Source: Pseudomonas sp. P818 (GTDB taxonomy: Bacteria > Pseudomonadota > Gammaproteobacteria > Pseudomonadales > Pseudomonadaceae). From it: 64,000 bases of DNA. Both the position numbers and the translations under genes were made by a program. The stretch spans positions 981,302 through 1,045,301 of the forward strand of contig NZ_ATKM01000005.1 in assembly GCF_000418555.1 (NCBI RefSeq), written 5' to 3'. Below the pieces are notes generated by a model, which saw only the letters and a program-made list of their open reading frames with translations, ran no database searches and was not told the DNA's origin. Below, one piece after another: positions 33,401 through 42,103 of the stretch; within the stretch, counting starts at the first letter, position 1; every line of letters starts with the position of its first letter.

Positions 33401-36400
33401 ATCGGTATCGTTGCCCAGTAGGGTTGCCGGCTCGATGGTCAGCGGCTGGTCTTCGTTGGTGATCAGCAGGTCGTTGCCGGGGTGGCTCAGCTGGGCACCG
33501 CCGACGACGGTGTAGTTGCCGCCTTCAGGGCGTAGTTCGACCTTCAGTTGGGCCTGGCCGCCCTGGTCCCAGTAAATGATCTGGATGTTGTGCGGGCCAC
33601 TTTCGGTGATGGTGAAGGTGGCCGATTCGCGCGTGGTAGGACTCTGGTTGCCGTTGAACTCGGCCACCACCTTGCCGTCGATGAGGATGCTGTAGCCATC
33701 GTCTGCAGTTACGCGGAATTGGTAAGTGCCGGCATTCAGGTTGATCTGGCCGTTCATCTCGATGATGGCATCGGAAGTGTTGGCCGGGTCAGCGTTCAGC
33801 GAAGCGGCATCGGCGCCCAGGAACTTCTGCAGTTGCTGATCGTTGCCCAGGTCGTTGTTCACGCCGTTGCCGTAGTTCAGCTCGGTGGCGGTGAATGTGG
33901 CGCTGGGAGTGCGACCAGCGATGAAGGCCGTTACACCGGCAAGATTTTGCAGGTTGCCGCCGTCGACACCTTCACGGTAGCCATAGTAGTTGCCCTTGAG
34001 TCCAGCGATGACACCGAAGTCATCCTTGGCATCCGGTGCGTCGTTGACCGGAGTTACGCCCAGGGTGACCTTGCCTTCGACGCTGGTGGTGCCATCGTTG
34101 ACGCTGTAGGTGAAATTACCAACGGGGTCGCCTGCCTTGTAGTCATCAGGGCCGTTGTATTTCAACCCTTGCAGCTCGGCGATGGTCAGGGTCTGGTTGT
34201 TGCTCACCGGAGTGCCGTTGGCCAGTGTCACGGTGCCCACGGTGGGCAGGCCAGTGACGGTGATGGTCAGCACGTCGCTGCTGTCGGCATCGGTCGGCGC
34301 GGCGATGTTCAGCGGTGTGCCCACGCTTTCCTCGGCGACGGTGACGTTGGTGTCGGTGACCGCCGGTGCGTCGTTGCGGCCTTCGATGGTGACAGATGCA
34401 TTGGCACTTACAACGCCGCCCTTGCCGTCGCTGACCTCATAGCTGTAGTTGAGGACGACCTTCTCGCCAACGGCCAGGTAGTTGTACTTGGACGGGTCGA
34501 TCTGCAGGCTGTTGCTGGTGGCGTCGAAGGTGACGCCGGACGCATCGCCGGTGCCGACCTGCTGGACGTTGCCGACGCTGAGAACGTCGTTGGCATCCTC
34601 GTCGGAGGCGTGTTGCAGCAGGTCGAGGCTGTAGGCCGCTTCGTCTTCGTTGGTCAGGGTGGTGGCGGTGCCACTCACGATCGGCGCATCGTTGCTGCCG
34701 GTGAGGGTGATGGTGACATCGCGCGAAGCCGAGGCGCCGCTGCTGTCGGTAACGGTAACGCGGTACACCAGGGTCACGGTCTCGCCGGCGCCCAGGTAGT
34801 CCAGCGCACCGGCGGCGACGCTATAGCTCCAGTGTACGGAGCCCTGGCCATCGCCCTGGGCGGAGTCACTGAGGGACGCGCTGAGGTTGCCCAGCACATC
34901 AACATCCTCGCCGTTGCCGTTCTTCGCGCTGATCAGTTGGCTGCCCACGATGTGGGTGTTGCTCAGGTCGGCGTCGCTGAAACCGATGTCGCCGCTCGCG
35001 GTCAGGCTGCCGGCGTTCTCGCCCGGCACGCCGTCGGCGCGCTCAGTGATGCTGCCGCTCTGTACGGTACTTTCCAGGACGGGCGCATCGTTACGCCCTT
35101 CGATGGTGATGGTCGCGGTGGTGGGGGTTACGCCACCGTTGTTGTCCACGACGTCATAGCTGTAGGTGAGCACCAGTTTCTCGCCAGCAGCGAGGTAGTT
35201 GTAGGCGTTCGGGTTCACCTGCAGACCATTGCCGCTCAGGGTCACGCCCGAGGCGTCCTGGCTGCCGACCTGTTTGAAGTTGCTGATACCCAGTACGTCG
35301 CTAAGATCGACGTCCGTGGCATTGGCCAGCAGGTCGACGTTGAACGCTGCGGCGTCTTCGTTGCTATCCACGACGATGGCGCTGTTAACCACCGGTGCGT
35401 CATTACGGCCTTCGATGGTGACGGTGGCACTGGTGGTGACCAGGCCGCCCTTGCCGTCGCTGACCTGGTATTCATAGGTCAGGGCAACGCTTTCACCCTT
35501 GGCCAGGTAGTTGTACTTGGACGGATCGACCACCAGGGTGCTGCCCTGGATGCTCACGCCGGAGGCGTCGTTACCGCTGGTTTCGGTGATATTGACAGCG
35601 CTCAGCACATCCTTGACGTCGACATCGCTGGCCTTGGCCAACAGATAGATCACATGGCCAGTAGCATCTTCGTTGGTGCCGTAGGTAATGGCGCCGCTCA
35701 CCACCGGCGCATCGTTCACACCAGTCACGGTGATGGTCAAGGTGTTGCTGCTGGACAGCGAACCGTCGGTGGCAGTGAAGGGGATCTGGAGGGTCAGAAC
35801 TTCGCCCTGGCCCAGGGATTGGTAGGCGCTGTCGCGCGGGTCGAAGGTCCAGGTGCCGTCCGGGTCGAGGCTGAAGCCGGCCGGGGCATTGCCCTTCAGA
35901 GTGAAGGTCAGGGGGTCGCGATCGACATCGGTAGCATCGAGTTTGCCACCGATGGCCGGGGCGTCCTCGACAGTGCTGGCGCTGCTGGCGTTGGCCACCG
36001 GAGCGTCGTTCACCGGAGTGATGTTCAGGGTGATGCTGTCGGTGTCTCTCAGCTTGCCATCGTAGGTGCTGATGGTCAGGGTGTCCTGGCCATTGTAGTT
36101 GGCTGCCGGTACGTACTTCAGGCCCTGCAGCGCAGCGTTGATCGCTGCCTGGGTTCCAGACAGGGTGATGCTGCCGGTGCCATTGCCGCTGAAGGTCACG
36201 CCGCCTTGCAGCGGGCCGAGGGTCAGCACGCCGTGCTTCACGGTTAGGGTGGTGGTCAGGCTATCGCCGTCCACGTCGCTTACGCTGACGCTGTTGCTGC
36301 CAAAGATGCTGAAGACCTTGCTGCCGTCCTCATTCAATGTCTGAGCGCCTGGAGTGGTGTTGACCGGGGCGTCGTTCACCGGGGTGATGTCGAAGCGCAG

Positions 36401-39400
36401 GGTGGCGGTGCTGGTGAGGCTGCCATCGCTCAGGGTGTAGGTGACGCTTGGTACCGGGCCGTTGTAATCCTTTGCCGGGACGAAGGTAAAGTCGCCATTG
36501 GCCTGGATGGTCAGCTTGCCGGTGCCCAGCAGGTCGATGGTGCCGCCCGCGTTGGCACTGACGAAGGGCAGGCCGGTGATGCTGAACTTGGTGACCACCA
36601 GGGTATCGCCGTCCACGTCCTTGTCGTTGCTCAGGACATTGCCGGTGGCAGTGGTGTCCTCGTCGAAGGTGACCGAGTCGTTGATGCCAACCGGGCGATC
36701 ATTGACCGGCGCGACGGTGATGGTCGCGGTGGCCTTGTCGACGGAAGTGGCGCCGTCGTTGTCGACGGCGCTGTACTCGAAGGTGGTGGTGCCGTTCCAG
36801 TCCTTGGTCGGTACGAAATACACCGGGCCGGTGACATTGTCGCCTGCCTTCAGTGCAGTGCCGCCGTTGGCGCTGGCATACAGGGTGCCGTTGGCGGGCA
36901 CGGAGCCGATGGTGAAGCCGGTGACGCTACCGTCGACGTCGCTGCCGGACAGGTTCACCTGGATGCGCGCGGCCTGGTCCTCATTGCCCGAGGCGCTGAC
37001 GGCATTGGCCACCGGGGCGTCGTTGGTACCGGTGAGGGTGATGGTCAGGGTGCTGTCGGCACTGGCGCCGTGCTCGTCGGTGACGGTGACCGGGATTTCA
37101 AGAACGAGCTCTTCACCGGCCTTCAGGTAGTCATAGGCCGCGTTGCTGGCGTCGAAGGTCCACTTGCCATCGCCGTCCAGCGTCAAGCCGGCAACGTTGG
37201 ACGTGGTGCTGAAGCTCAGCACAGCGCCGTCGTCGACGTCATTGGCGGCAATCTGGCCGCTGATCTCACCGTTGCCTTCGGTGGCTGTAGCGGTGGCGGC
37301 GGTGATGGTGGGCTTGTCGTTCACGCCGGTGACGGTGATGGTCAGCGTGCTGCTGCTCGACAGCTTGCCGTCAGTGGCGGTGAAGTTAATGGTCAGGGTC
37401 GTGGACTTGCCTTCGGCCAGGTGCTGGTAGTCGGCGTGGCCAGGGTCCAGGGTCCAGGAGCCATCGGGCTTCAGGCTGAAGCCGCCGGGCAGGGTGCCGT
37501 TGGCGATGTAGGTCAGAGTGTCGCCGTCGACGTCGGTAGCCGCGAGCTTGCCGCCGAAGGACGGGGCGTCCTCAAGGGTAGAGGCGCTGGTCGGTGTGGC
37601 GACCGGGGCGTCGTTGACCGGGGTGATGTTGAGAGTGATGCTGTCGCTGTCGCTCAACTTGCCGTCGGTGGTGTTGATGGTCAGGGTGTCCTGGCCGTTG
37701 TAATCCTTGGCCGGCACGTACTTCAAGCCTTGCAGGGCAGCGTTGATCGCCGCCTGGCTGCCCACCAGGGTGATGCTGCCGGTGCCGTTGCCGCTGAAGG
37801 CTACACCTGGGCTCAGCGGACCGAGGTTCAGCACGCCGTGTGCAACGGATAGGGTGGTGATCAATTGGTCGCCATCGACGTCCCTGACCGAAATGCTGTT
37901 GCCGGTCAGCAGGCTGAACGACTTGCTGCTGTCTTCATTCAGGGTTTGGGCGCCGGGAACACTATTGACCGGGGCGTCATTGACCGGAGCGATGTCGAAG
38001 GTGAGGGTGGCGGTGCTGGTAAGGCTGCCATCGCTCAGGGTGTAGGTGATCGACGGTACCGGGCCGTTGTAGTCCTTGGCCGGAACGAAGGTGAAGTCGC
38101 CGTTGGCCTGGATGGTCAGCTTGCCGACGACCAGGTCTGCAGTGGTGCCAGCATTGAAGCTGACGAAGGGCAGGCTGGTCAGGCTGAATTTGGTCACGGT
38201 CAGGCTGGCGTTGTCCACATCGGTGTCATTGCTCAGCACGTTGCCTGTGGCGGTGGTGTCTTCATCCAGCGTGATACGGTCAGCCATACCCACGGGCCGA
38301 TCATTGCTGCCGTTGATGGTCACGGTGACGCTGGTTTTGGTGCCGTCGGCGGAGGAAACTTCGAAGGTCTCGGTCAGCTTGTCACCGACGTTCAGCTCGT
38401 TGAAGGCAGAATTGGCGACATAAGACCAGTTGCCGGCCGCATCGATGCTGAAGGTGCCGTGCTGACCGGCGACACCGGACTGGGCAATGAAGGTGGCCGG
38501 GCTGTCGACATCGCTGATGGTCAGGGTGCCGTTGGTGGTAAGCGGGGCATTGGTCTCGGTCAGCTGTACGTCGGCGCTGCTCAGAACTGCCGCGTCGTTG
38601 CTGCCGTTGATGGTAACGGTGACACTGGTCTTGGTACCGTCGGCGGACGAGACCTCGAAGGTATCGGTCAGCTTGTCACCAACGTTCAGCTCGTTGTAGG
38701 CCGAATTGGCGACATAGGTCCAGTTGCCGGCCGCATCGATATTAAAGGTGCCGTACTGACCGGCGATGTCGGACTGGGCAACGAAGGTGGCCGGGCTGTC
38801 GACATCGCTGATGCTCAGGGTGCCGCCAGTACTCAGCGGCGCGTCGGTCTCGGTCAGTTGTACGTCGGCACTGCCGAGAATGGCGGCGTCATTGACCCCG
38901 GTAACGGTGATGGTCAGGGTGTTGCCGGCACTGGCGCCATGCTCATCGGTGACCACATAGGGGATGGTGAGGGTCAGGGTCTGACCTTCTGCCAGGGACT
39001 GGTAGGCTTCGTGGCTCGCATCGAAGGTCCAGGTACCGTCATCCTTCAGGCTGAAACCGGCTGGTGCCGGGCTGTCGAGGCCGTATGTGAGCGTGGCGCC
39101 GCTATCGGCATCACGGGCCGGCAGTGCGCCCTTGATACTGGTGTCTTCGCTCAGTTCGGCCACGTCGGCTTCGGCGATCGGGGTGTCGTTGCTACCGATG
39201 ATATTGATGCTGATGACGCGAGTATCGCTGGCACCGGACGGGTCGCGTACGGTCACGGTGAAGTTCTCGCTGGCGTTCTCGCCCTGCCCGAGGGCATTGA
39301 CCTTGGTCGCATCAATCACGTAGGTGTAGCTGCCGTCCGCATTGACCGTCAGCTCGCCATAGGCACCGGTGGCACTACCGCTCCAGGTCAGTACCGTATC

Positions 39401-40303
39401 GTCTACGTCAGTGGCGGTGAGTTGGCCCTTGATGTCGGCGAAGGTGTCGTCGGCCTCGGTATCTTCTACCGTGCTTTCATAGGTGCCGCTGGCAACCGGC
39501 GCGTCGTTGACGGGGGTTACGGTCAGATTGACCGTCAGCGGTGTGGAGGCGCCACGGCCATCGGAGGCGGTGACCACGAAGCTGTCGGGACCGTTGTAGT
39601 CCTGCGAAGGGGTGTAGGTCCAGGTACCGTTGGGGTTGAGTACCAGGGTGCCGTTGGTCGGTGCGCGGGTGATGGTCAGCGTCACCAGATCGCCATTCAC
39701 GTCACGAGTGTTGAAGGAACCATTGATTGGTGTGTCTTCAGCGGTCTGAAGATTGAGCGGGCCTTGCGGCGCACCATTGCCGTCGAGAAACTCGGGCGCC
39801 TGATTCTGCAGCGGTTCGCGGGTCTGGTCGTCCGGACTGGCGAACTCGCCCAGGCCGCTGGTTTCGAAGCCCACGCTGGCTTCCAGCACCTCACCCGTCG
39901 CATCGAGCATCACGAAGCTGTGACCGCCGCCGGCTCCACCGCTGCCGCCGCCACCGGCGCCTGGGCCCGCTGCGGTGGCCTCAAGGGTCTGCGTCGGGTC
40001 CATACCGGCCTCGATCGCCTGTTGCAGTTGCGCCACCTCGTCGCCCGGGCTGACGACCTGTTGAGCAGTTTGAGCTTCCTGGGCAGCGACGCTGGTGTCC
40101 GACTCGCTCCATTGGCTATCGCGGCCCAGATCCAGCGTGCGACCGTCGGCCAGCTTCAGCGTGACCATGCCGGTGTCGCCGGTGAGCACTTCGTCGCCCT
40201 TGAAGAGTCGGTCGCCTTCGACCAGCAGGCGTCGAGCGCCATCGGCGGAAACGGCAAAGACCTGGCCAACAATGCTTTGGACGGTCGCAATGACACTGCT
40301 CAT
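29993..40303 (-). CDS. lapA: Giant adhesin LapA-like, N-terminal retention module and repeats (frame breaks near 30.5 kb)
   Basis: Starts MSSVIATVQSIVGQVFAVSADG with a GGAGAG ribosome site. Residues 1-109 form the LapA retention module that plugs the outer-membrane pore. TAAG at 110-113 is the LapG cut site, followed by a Gly-rich linker. From about 190 to 3,240 run tandem Ig/cadherin/VCBS repeats of about 100 residues (VTPVNDAPV, NVNDN spacers). A PA14-type domain lies at about 2,100-2,270 (GLKGNYYGYREG...YWDQGGQAQLKVEL), and a PA14-like region at about 2,690-2,870. True homology ends near base 30523; the following Arg/Gln-rich tail (RRRECRQRYP...) is out-of-frame repeat sequence. The intact adhesin would be about 4,300 residues or more, cell-surface, c-di-GMP-controlled through LapD/LapG. 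Confidence 0.88.
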   Translation of the reverse strand: MSSVIATVQSIVGQVFAVSADGARRLLVEGDRLFKGDEVLTGDTGMVTLKLADGRTLDLGRDSQWSESDTSVAAQEAQTAQQVVSPGDEVAQLQQAIEAGMDPTQTLEATAAGPGAGGGGSGGAGGGHSFVMLDATGEVLEASVGFETSGLGEFASPDDQTREPLQNQAPEFLDGNGAPQGPLNLQTAEDTPINGSFNTRDVNGDLVTLTITRAPTNGTLVLNPNGTWTYTPSQDYNGPDSFVVTASDGRGASTPLTVNLTVTPVNDAPVASGTYESTVEDTEADDTFADIKGQLTATDVDDTVLTWSGSATGAYGELTVNADGSYTYVIDATKVNALGQGENASENFTVTVRDPSGASDTRVISINIIGSNDTPIAEADVAELSEDTSIKGALPARDADSGATLTYGLDSPAPAGFSLKDDGTWTFDASHEAYQSLAEGQTLTLTIPYVVTDEHGASAGNTLTITVTGVNDAAILGSADVQLTETDAPLSTGGTLSISDVDSPATFVAQSDIAGQYGTFNIDAAGNWTYVANSAYNELNVGDKLTDTFEVSSADGTKTSVTVTINGSNDAAVLSSADVQLTETNAPLTTNGTLTISDVDSPATFIAQSGVAGQHGTFSIDAAGNWSYVANSAFNELNVGDKLTETFEVSSADGTKTSVTVTINGSNDRPVGMADRITLDEDTTATGNVLSNDTDVDNASLTVTKFSLTSLPFVSFNAGTTADLVVGKLTIQANGDFTFVPAKDYNGPVPSITYTLSDGSLTSTATLTFDIAPVNDAPVNSVPGAQTLNEDSSKSFSLLTGNSISVRDVDGDQLITTLSVAHGVLNLGPLSPGVAFSGNGTGSITLVGSQAAINAALQGLKYVPAKDYNGQDTLTINTTDGKLSDSDSITLNITPVNDAPVATPTSASTLEDAPSFGGKLAATDVDGDTLTYIANGTLPGGFSLKPDGSWTLDPGHADYQHLAEGKSTTLTINFTATDGKLSSSSTLTITVTGVNDKPTITAATATATEGNGEISGQIAANDVDDGAVLSFSTTSNVAGLTLDGDGKWTFDASNAAYDYLKAGEELVLEIPVTVTDEHGASADSTLTITLTGTNDAPVANAVSASGNEDQAARIQVNLSGSDVDGSVTGFTIGSVPANGTLYASANGGTALKAGDNVTGPVYFVPTKDWNGTTTFEYSAVDNDGATSVDKATATITVAPVNDRPVGINDSVTFDEDTTATGNVLSNDKDVDGDTLVVTKFSITGLPFVSANAGGTIDLLGTGKLTIQANGDFTFVPAKDYNGPVPSVTYTLSDGSLTSTATLRFDITPVNDAPVNTTPGAQTLNEDGSKVFSIFGSNSVSVSDVDGDSLTTTLTVKHGVLTLGPLQGGVTFSGNGTGSITLSGTQAAINAALQGLKYVPAANYNGQDTLTISTYDGKLRDTDSITLNITPVNDAPVANASSASTVEDAPAIGGKLDATDVDRDPLTFTLKGNAPAGFSLDPDGTWTFDPRDSAYQSLGQGEVLTLQIPFTATDGSLSSSNTLTITVTGVNDAPVVSGAITYGTNEDATGHVIYLLAKASDVDVKDVLSAVNITETSGNDASGVSIQGSTLVVDPSKYNYLAKGESVALTYEYQVSDGKGGLVTTSATVTIEGRNDAPVVNSAIVVDSNEDAAAFNVDLLANATDVDLSDVLGISNFKQVGSQDASGVTLSGNGLQVNPNAYNYLAAGEKLVLTYSYDVVDNNGGVTPTTATITIEGRNDAPVLESTVQSGSITERADGVPGENAGSLTASGDIGFSDADLSNTHIVGSQLISAKNGNGEDVDVLGNLSASLSDSAQGDGQGSVHWSYSVAAGALDYLGAGETVTLVYRVTVTDSSGASASRDVTITLTGSNDAPIVSGTATTLTNEDEAAYSLDLLQHASDEDANDVLSVGNVQQVGTGDASGVTFDATSNSLQIDPSKYNYLAVGEKVVLNYSYEVSDGKGGVVSANASVTIEGRNDAPAVTDTNVTVAEESVGTPLNIAAPTDADSSDVLTITVTGLPTVGTVTLANGTPVSNNQTLTIAELQGLKYNGPDDYKAGDPVGNFTYSVNDGTTSVEGKVTLGVTPVNDAPDAKDDFGVIAGLKGNYYGYREGVDGGNLQNLAGVTAFIAGRTPSATFTATELNYGNGVNNDLGNDQQLQKFLGADAASLNADPANTSDAIIEMNGQINLNAGTYQFRVTADDGYSILIDGKVVAEFNGNQSPTTRESATFTITESGPHNIQIIYWDQGGQAQLKVELRPEGGNYTVVGGAQLSHPGNDLLITNEDQPLTIEPATLLGNDTDVDGDTLSIVSVQDAVNGSVALVNGKVVFTPAKDFNGTGSFTYTVSDGNGGTDTATVTVGVKPVNDAPVVDSTSLTVAEESVGTNLGLQAPTDVDGNPLTITVTGLPTLGNVTLADGTAVSNGQTLTSAQLEGLKYSAPADYTAGQTVGNFTYSVNDGTTSVNGQVSLGVTPVNDLPVVDSTSLTVDEESVGTDLGLKAPTDIDGDTLTITVTGLPTLGSVTLADGTAVSNGQTLTNAQLEGLKYNAPADYNAGQAVGSFTYSVNDGITSVEGKVTLGVTPVNDAPTAKDDSASTLEDNAVTIDVLANDSDIEGDDLSITGASAAHGSVSIVEGKLVYTPNANYSGTDTITYTVTDGEDSSTATVQVSIEAVADAPELSTQTPAGTPNATGLTLQSWNGLALSGNGSGAAPSTLKAVIDAAGTPTSSAAASDAYLASVDSGVANKLSGLIYLQAGETYTFSGVGDDSVLVSVGGTTVASATWSGNTGQFSGSFTAQQSGYYTLDIYQHNQSGPGNLDVNVKVGNGPVQDLSTANVLLYRDTTDLTSDGVRVSELHGSDGKGYYQVYGYNEGDENSSIPLSHLSASLVDTDLSESLSISILQIPSGVTISDGTPGHSFTADGTHSEVDISGWNLSNLSLTSPNAGSFDLKVSATATEGANGDKASTSLTLPVVVHGVNDAPTSADNTVNTSEDTPHSFSSADFVFNDVDAGDSLKAIRINSLPASGNLSLGNEAVTIGMIITAAQIASLVYTPAANASGNSSFSFSVQDQSGAFSTTPNTMTIQIAAVDDAPGLSNSTVSFAENIASGSTIADLNDRFTGTDQDRDGEPLFYSITGGNEAGLFAINSSTGVITLASGKSLDYETATQHQLQVTATDGKTPVNATVTVNVTNVNDNGVVISDANLAANTVVENAATGATVGLTVQGSDGDAGATITKYELTDNAGGRFAIRFTINLSNVNDNQQRRRECRQRYPMLARSDRSRRQQARLRERHQPQHHRQGDQLRWQHQYPGVHHQPEQRQRQWHHPHRRRYNHQQRRRECRQRYPCRRHCSRRGRRCWHYRDLLADQQCGWSLRHRRHHGCSDRSRRQQARLRERHHSQHHRARHQFRWQHPVGDLFHRRDQRQRSPRGGRWRCGHR
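30119..30560 (-). repeat. Collapsed 312-bp cadherin repeat array in the adhesin
   Basis: A 312-bp (104-residue) unit starts at 30119 and again at 30431, identical over long stretches. The second unit is a mosaic: relative to the first it lacks 30166-30229 (64 nt), 30242-30273 (32 nt) and 30310-30341 (32 nt), then jumps into a different neighbouring unit at about 30557. The net shift breaks the reading frame. Confidence 0.8.
32565..33205 (-). repeat. Near-identical 327-bp repeat units in the adhesin
   Basis: Two successive Ig-like units start at 32565 and 32892 (offset 327 bp, 109 residues) and share most bases, encoding VTVDEESVGT/VTVAEESVGT and PTLGNVTLADGTAVSNGQ-type blocks. Related copies lie near 34030-34360. 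Similar duplicated pairs occur around 36.0-36.7 and 37.6-38.3 kb, evidence of recent internal amplification. Confidence 0.7.
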
Positions 40304-40460
40304 CGTATGACTCTCCTTGAGATGCTCAACGTGCCTTCATCGTTCCAGCCTTTCAGTCCGGGCCGGCGCTAGGTTGGCAAAAGTGTGTGATGGATCTGTA
40401 ACGGCGGTAAAACAGAAAAGTCAATTTTCTGGCTGATGACTTTTTGACATTATGTTTTGC

Positions 40461-40474
40461 GTCAGAGTATTGAC
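40461..40474. promoter_or_regulatory. Candidate FleQ box
   Basis: GTCAGAGTATTGAC is an exact GTCA-N6-TGAC palindrome, the shape of the FleQ site described for c-di-GMP-regulated exopolysaccharide and adhesin promoters in Pseudomonas (consensus GTCAATAAATTGAC). Its place between lapA and lapEBC fits FleQ control. Confidence 0.5.
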
Positions 40475-40510
40475 CTATTGGCTCGCATCCTAAACAATCG
40501 CTTCGCTGAT

Positions 40511-40554
40511 GTCACTTTGATATTTGCTCTTTATCTGGTGTTTTTCAAAGTGAC
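40511..40554. promoter_or_regulatory. Ten-base perfect inverted repeat in the lapA-lapE region
   Basis: GTCACTTTGA (40511-40520) is mirrored by TCAAAGTGAC (40545-40554) with 24 bases between. The outer GTCAC/GTGAC could be a dimeric regulator site. The regulator is unknown. Confidence 0.45.
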
Positions 40555-40639
40555 CCACATCACATTATCGGTGCCCTTGGCGAGTAGTTACGTCCGGGCG
40601 CTCTAGGACGCCCAATCCCCTGCTCAGGAAGCTCAGTTT

Positions 40640-41992
40640 ATGCGTTTGCGCCTTTTCCACGTTCTGCCGCTTGCCCTGGCGATCAGCCTGCCTGCTTACT
40701 CCCAAACTCTCCCTGAAGCCATGCAACATGCGATGGGCGCACACCCGGAAATCCAGGCTGGCGTAAATGGCCGACTGGCCGCCGACAAGCAGCTCGATGC
40801 CGCTCGCGGGGGCTACCTGCCCTCGGTGGATTTGCTGGCGGGTTACGGCCGCGAGGGAACCGACAACACCTCGACTCGTGCCTCCGGACGTCATGGCTTC
40901 GAAACCCTGACCCGTGGTGAGTCCAGTCTGCGCCTGAGCCAGATGGTGTTCGACGGCTTCGCCACCTCCAACGAAGTCGGGCGTCAGCAAGCTACCGTGA
41001 ATTCTCGTGCATACGCGCTGTTGGGTACCTCCGAACGCACCGCACTGGACGTCGCAGAGGTCTATATCGAGGTGCTGCGTCGCCAGGAGATGGTGCGTCT
41101 GGCCGAGGACAACCTGCGCAGCCACGAGCGCATCTACGATCAGATCAGCCTGCGCAGTCAACGCGGCGTCGGCCGACTGGCCGATCAGGATCAAGCCGAG
41201 GCCCGCCTGGCCCAGGCTCGCAACAACCTGATCACCGAGCAGACCAACCTGGCTGATGCGCGCACCAATTTCTATAGCGTCGTCGGCCTGGAGCCAGCGG
41301 AGCTGGTCGAACCCGCCGGTCTGCCTGGTCAGTTGCCGGGCAGCCTGCAGGACGCGCGTCAGGCGCTGATGGCCAACAGCCCCATCCTGCGCTCGGCTGA
41401 GTCGGACGTGGTGGCCACCGAGAAACAGTACGAAGCCGCCAAATCGCTGTTCTATCCGCGTTTCGATGCCGAACTCTCGCGCAACGCCGACAGCAATATC
41501 GATGGCGTCGATGGCCACTCCAACGAATGGCAGGCCATGCTGCGCATGCGCTACAACCTGTTCGCCGGTGGCAGCCACAAGGCCGATCTGGAGTCCAAGT
41601 CCTATCAGGTGAACCAGGCGCTGGATATTCGCAACAATGCCATGCGTGTATTGAACGAAGATCTGGGGCTGTCCTGGAACGCGCTGAACAATGCCCGCGA
41701 GCAGCTGCCCATCGCTCGCGAGTATGTGGAATACAGCACCCGCGTGCGTGAGTCGTACCAGAAGCAATTCAGCATCGGCGAGCGCACCCTGCTGGACCTG
41801 CTCGACAGCGAGAACGAGCTGTTTACCGCTTCGCGCCGTTTGGTCGATCTTCGCTACAGCGAGCTGTTTACTCAGTACCGTATCAAGGCCACCATGGGTG
41901 AGCTGCTTAAGAGTCAGGGGGTTGTGGCGCCCATGGCGACCGTGGTTCAGTCCGATATCAAGCCCAAGGCGACGCTGCCCAGCCTGAACTGA
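40640..41992 (+). CDS. lapE: TolC-family outer-membrane protein LapE
   Basis: 450 residues with signal peptide MRLRLFHVLPLALAISLPAYS. Two TolC-like repeats are visible (LPEAMQHAMGAHPEIQAGVNGRLAADKQLDAARGGYLPSVDL; TNEVGRQQATVNSRAYALLGTSERTALDVAEVYIEVLRRQ). Long helical stretches end in FSIGERTLLDLLDSENELFTASRRLVDLRY. It forms the outer-membrane channel for type I secretion of LapA and the pore that the adhesin retention module blocks. An AGGAAG-type site is upstream. The gene is divergent from lapA and heads lapE-lapB-lapC. Confidence 0.92.
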   Translation: MRLRLFHVLPLALAISLPAYSQTLPEAMQHAMGAHPEIQAGVNGRLAADKQLDAARGGYLPSVDLLAGYGREGTDNTSTRASGRHGFETLTRGESSLRLSQMVFDGFATSNEVGRQQATVNSRAYALLGTSERTALDVAEVYIEVLRRQEMVRLAEDNLRSHERIYDQISLRSQRGVGRLADQDQAEARLAQARNNLITEQTNLADARTNFYSVVGLEPAELVEPAGLPGQLPGSLQDARQALMANSPILRSAESDVVATEKQYEAAKSLFYPRFDAELSRNADSNIDGVDGHSNEWQAMLRMRYNLFAGGSHKADLESKSYQVNQALDIRNNAMRVLNEDLGLSWNALNNAREQLPIAREYVEYSTRVRESYQKQFSIGERTLLDLLDSENELFTASRRLVDLRYSELFTQYRIKATMGELLKSQGVVAPMATVVQSDIKPKATLPSLN

Positions 41993-42013
41993 TCGACCCG
42001 TCGTACTTCGAAT

Positions 42014-42047
42014 CGCCCGCGGAGGATGTGCTCATCCTTTGCGGGCG
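42014..42047 (+). terminator. Hairpin between lapE and lapB
   Basis: CGCCCGC (42014-42020) pairs with GCGGGCG (42041-42047), with inner AGGAT/ATCCT pairs, then TTCGAGTTTT. The T-tract is weak, so it may only attenuate lapBC expression. Confidence 0.5.
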
Positions 42048-42103
42048 TTCGAGTTTTCGGGATATGAAGACGTATCCGAAGAACCATTCAAGAGAGTCCT
42101 GGT

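Larger units (their letters stand above)
40304..40639. other. Divergent regulatory region between lapA and lapE
   Basis: 336 bases, AT-rich compared with its surroundings and without a gene. It must carry both divergent promoters. A FleQ-like palindrome and a ten-base inverted repeat lie in it; several further TGAC/GTCA half-sites are seen around 40420-40450. Confidence 0.6.

Noticed and set aside
32219..40372. Long plus-strand frames (up to 899 codons) opposite the adhesin
   Set aside because: Periodic shadows of the repeat-coding strand, rich in Gly/Val/Asp, with no independent motifs.
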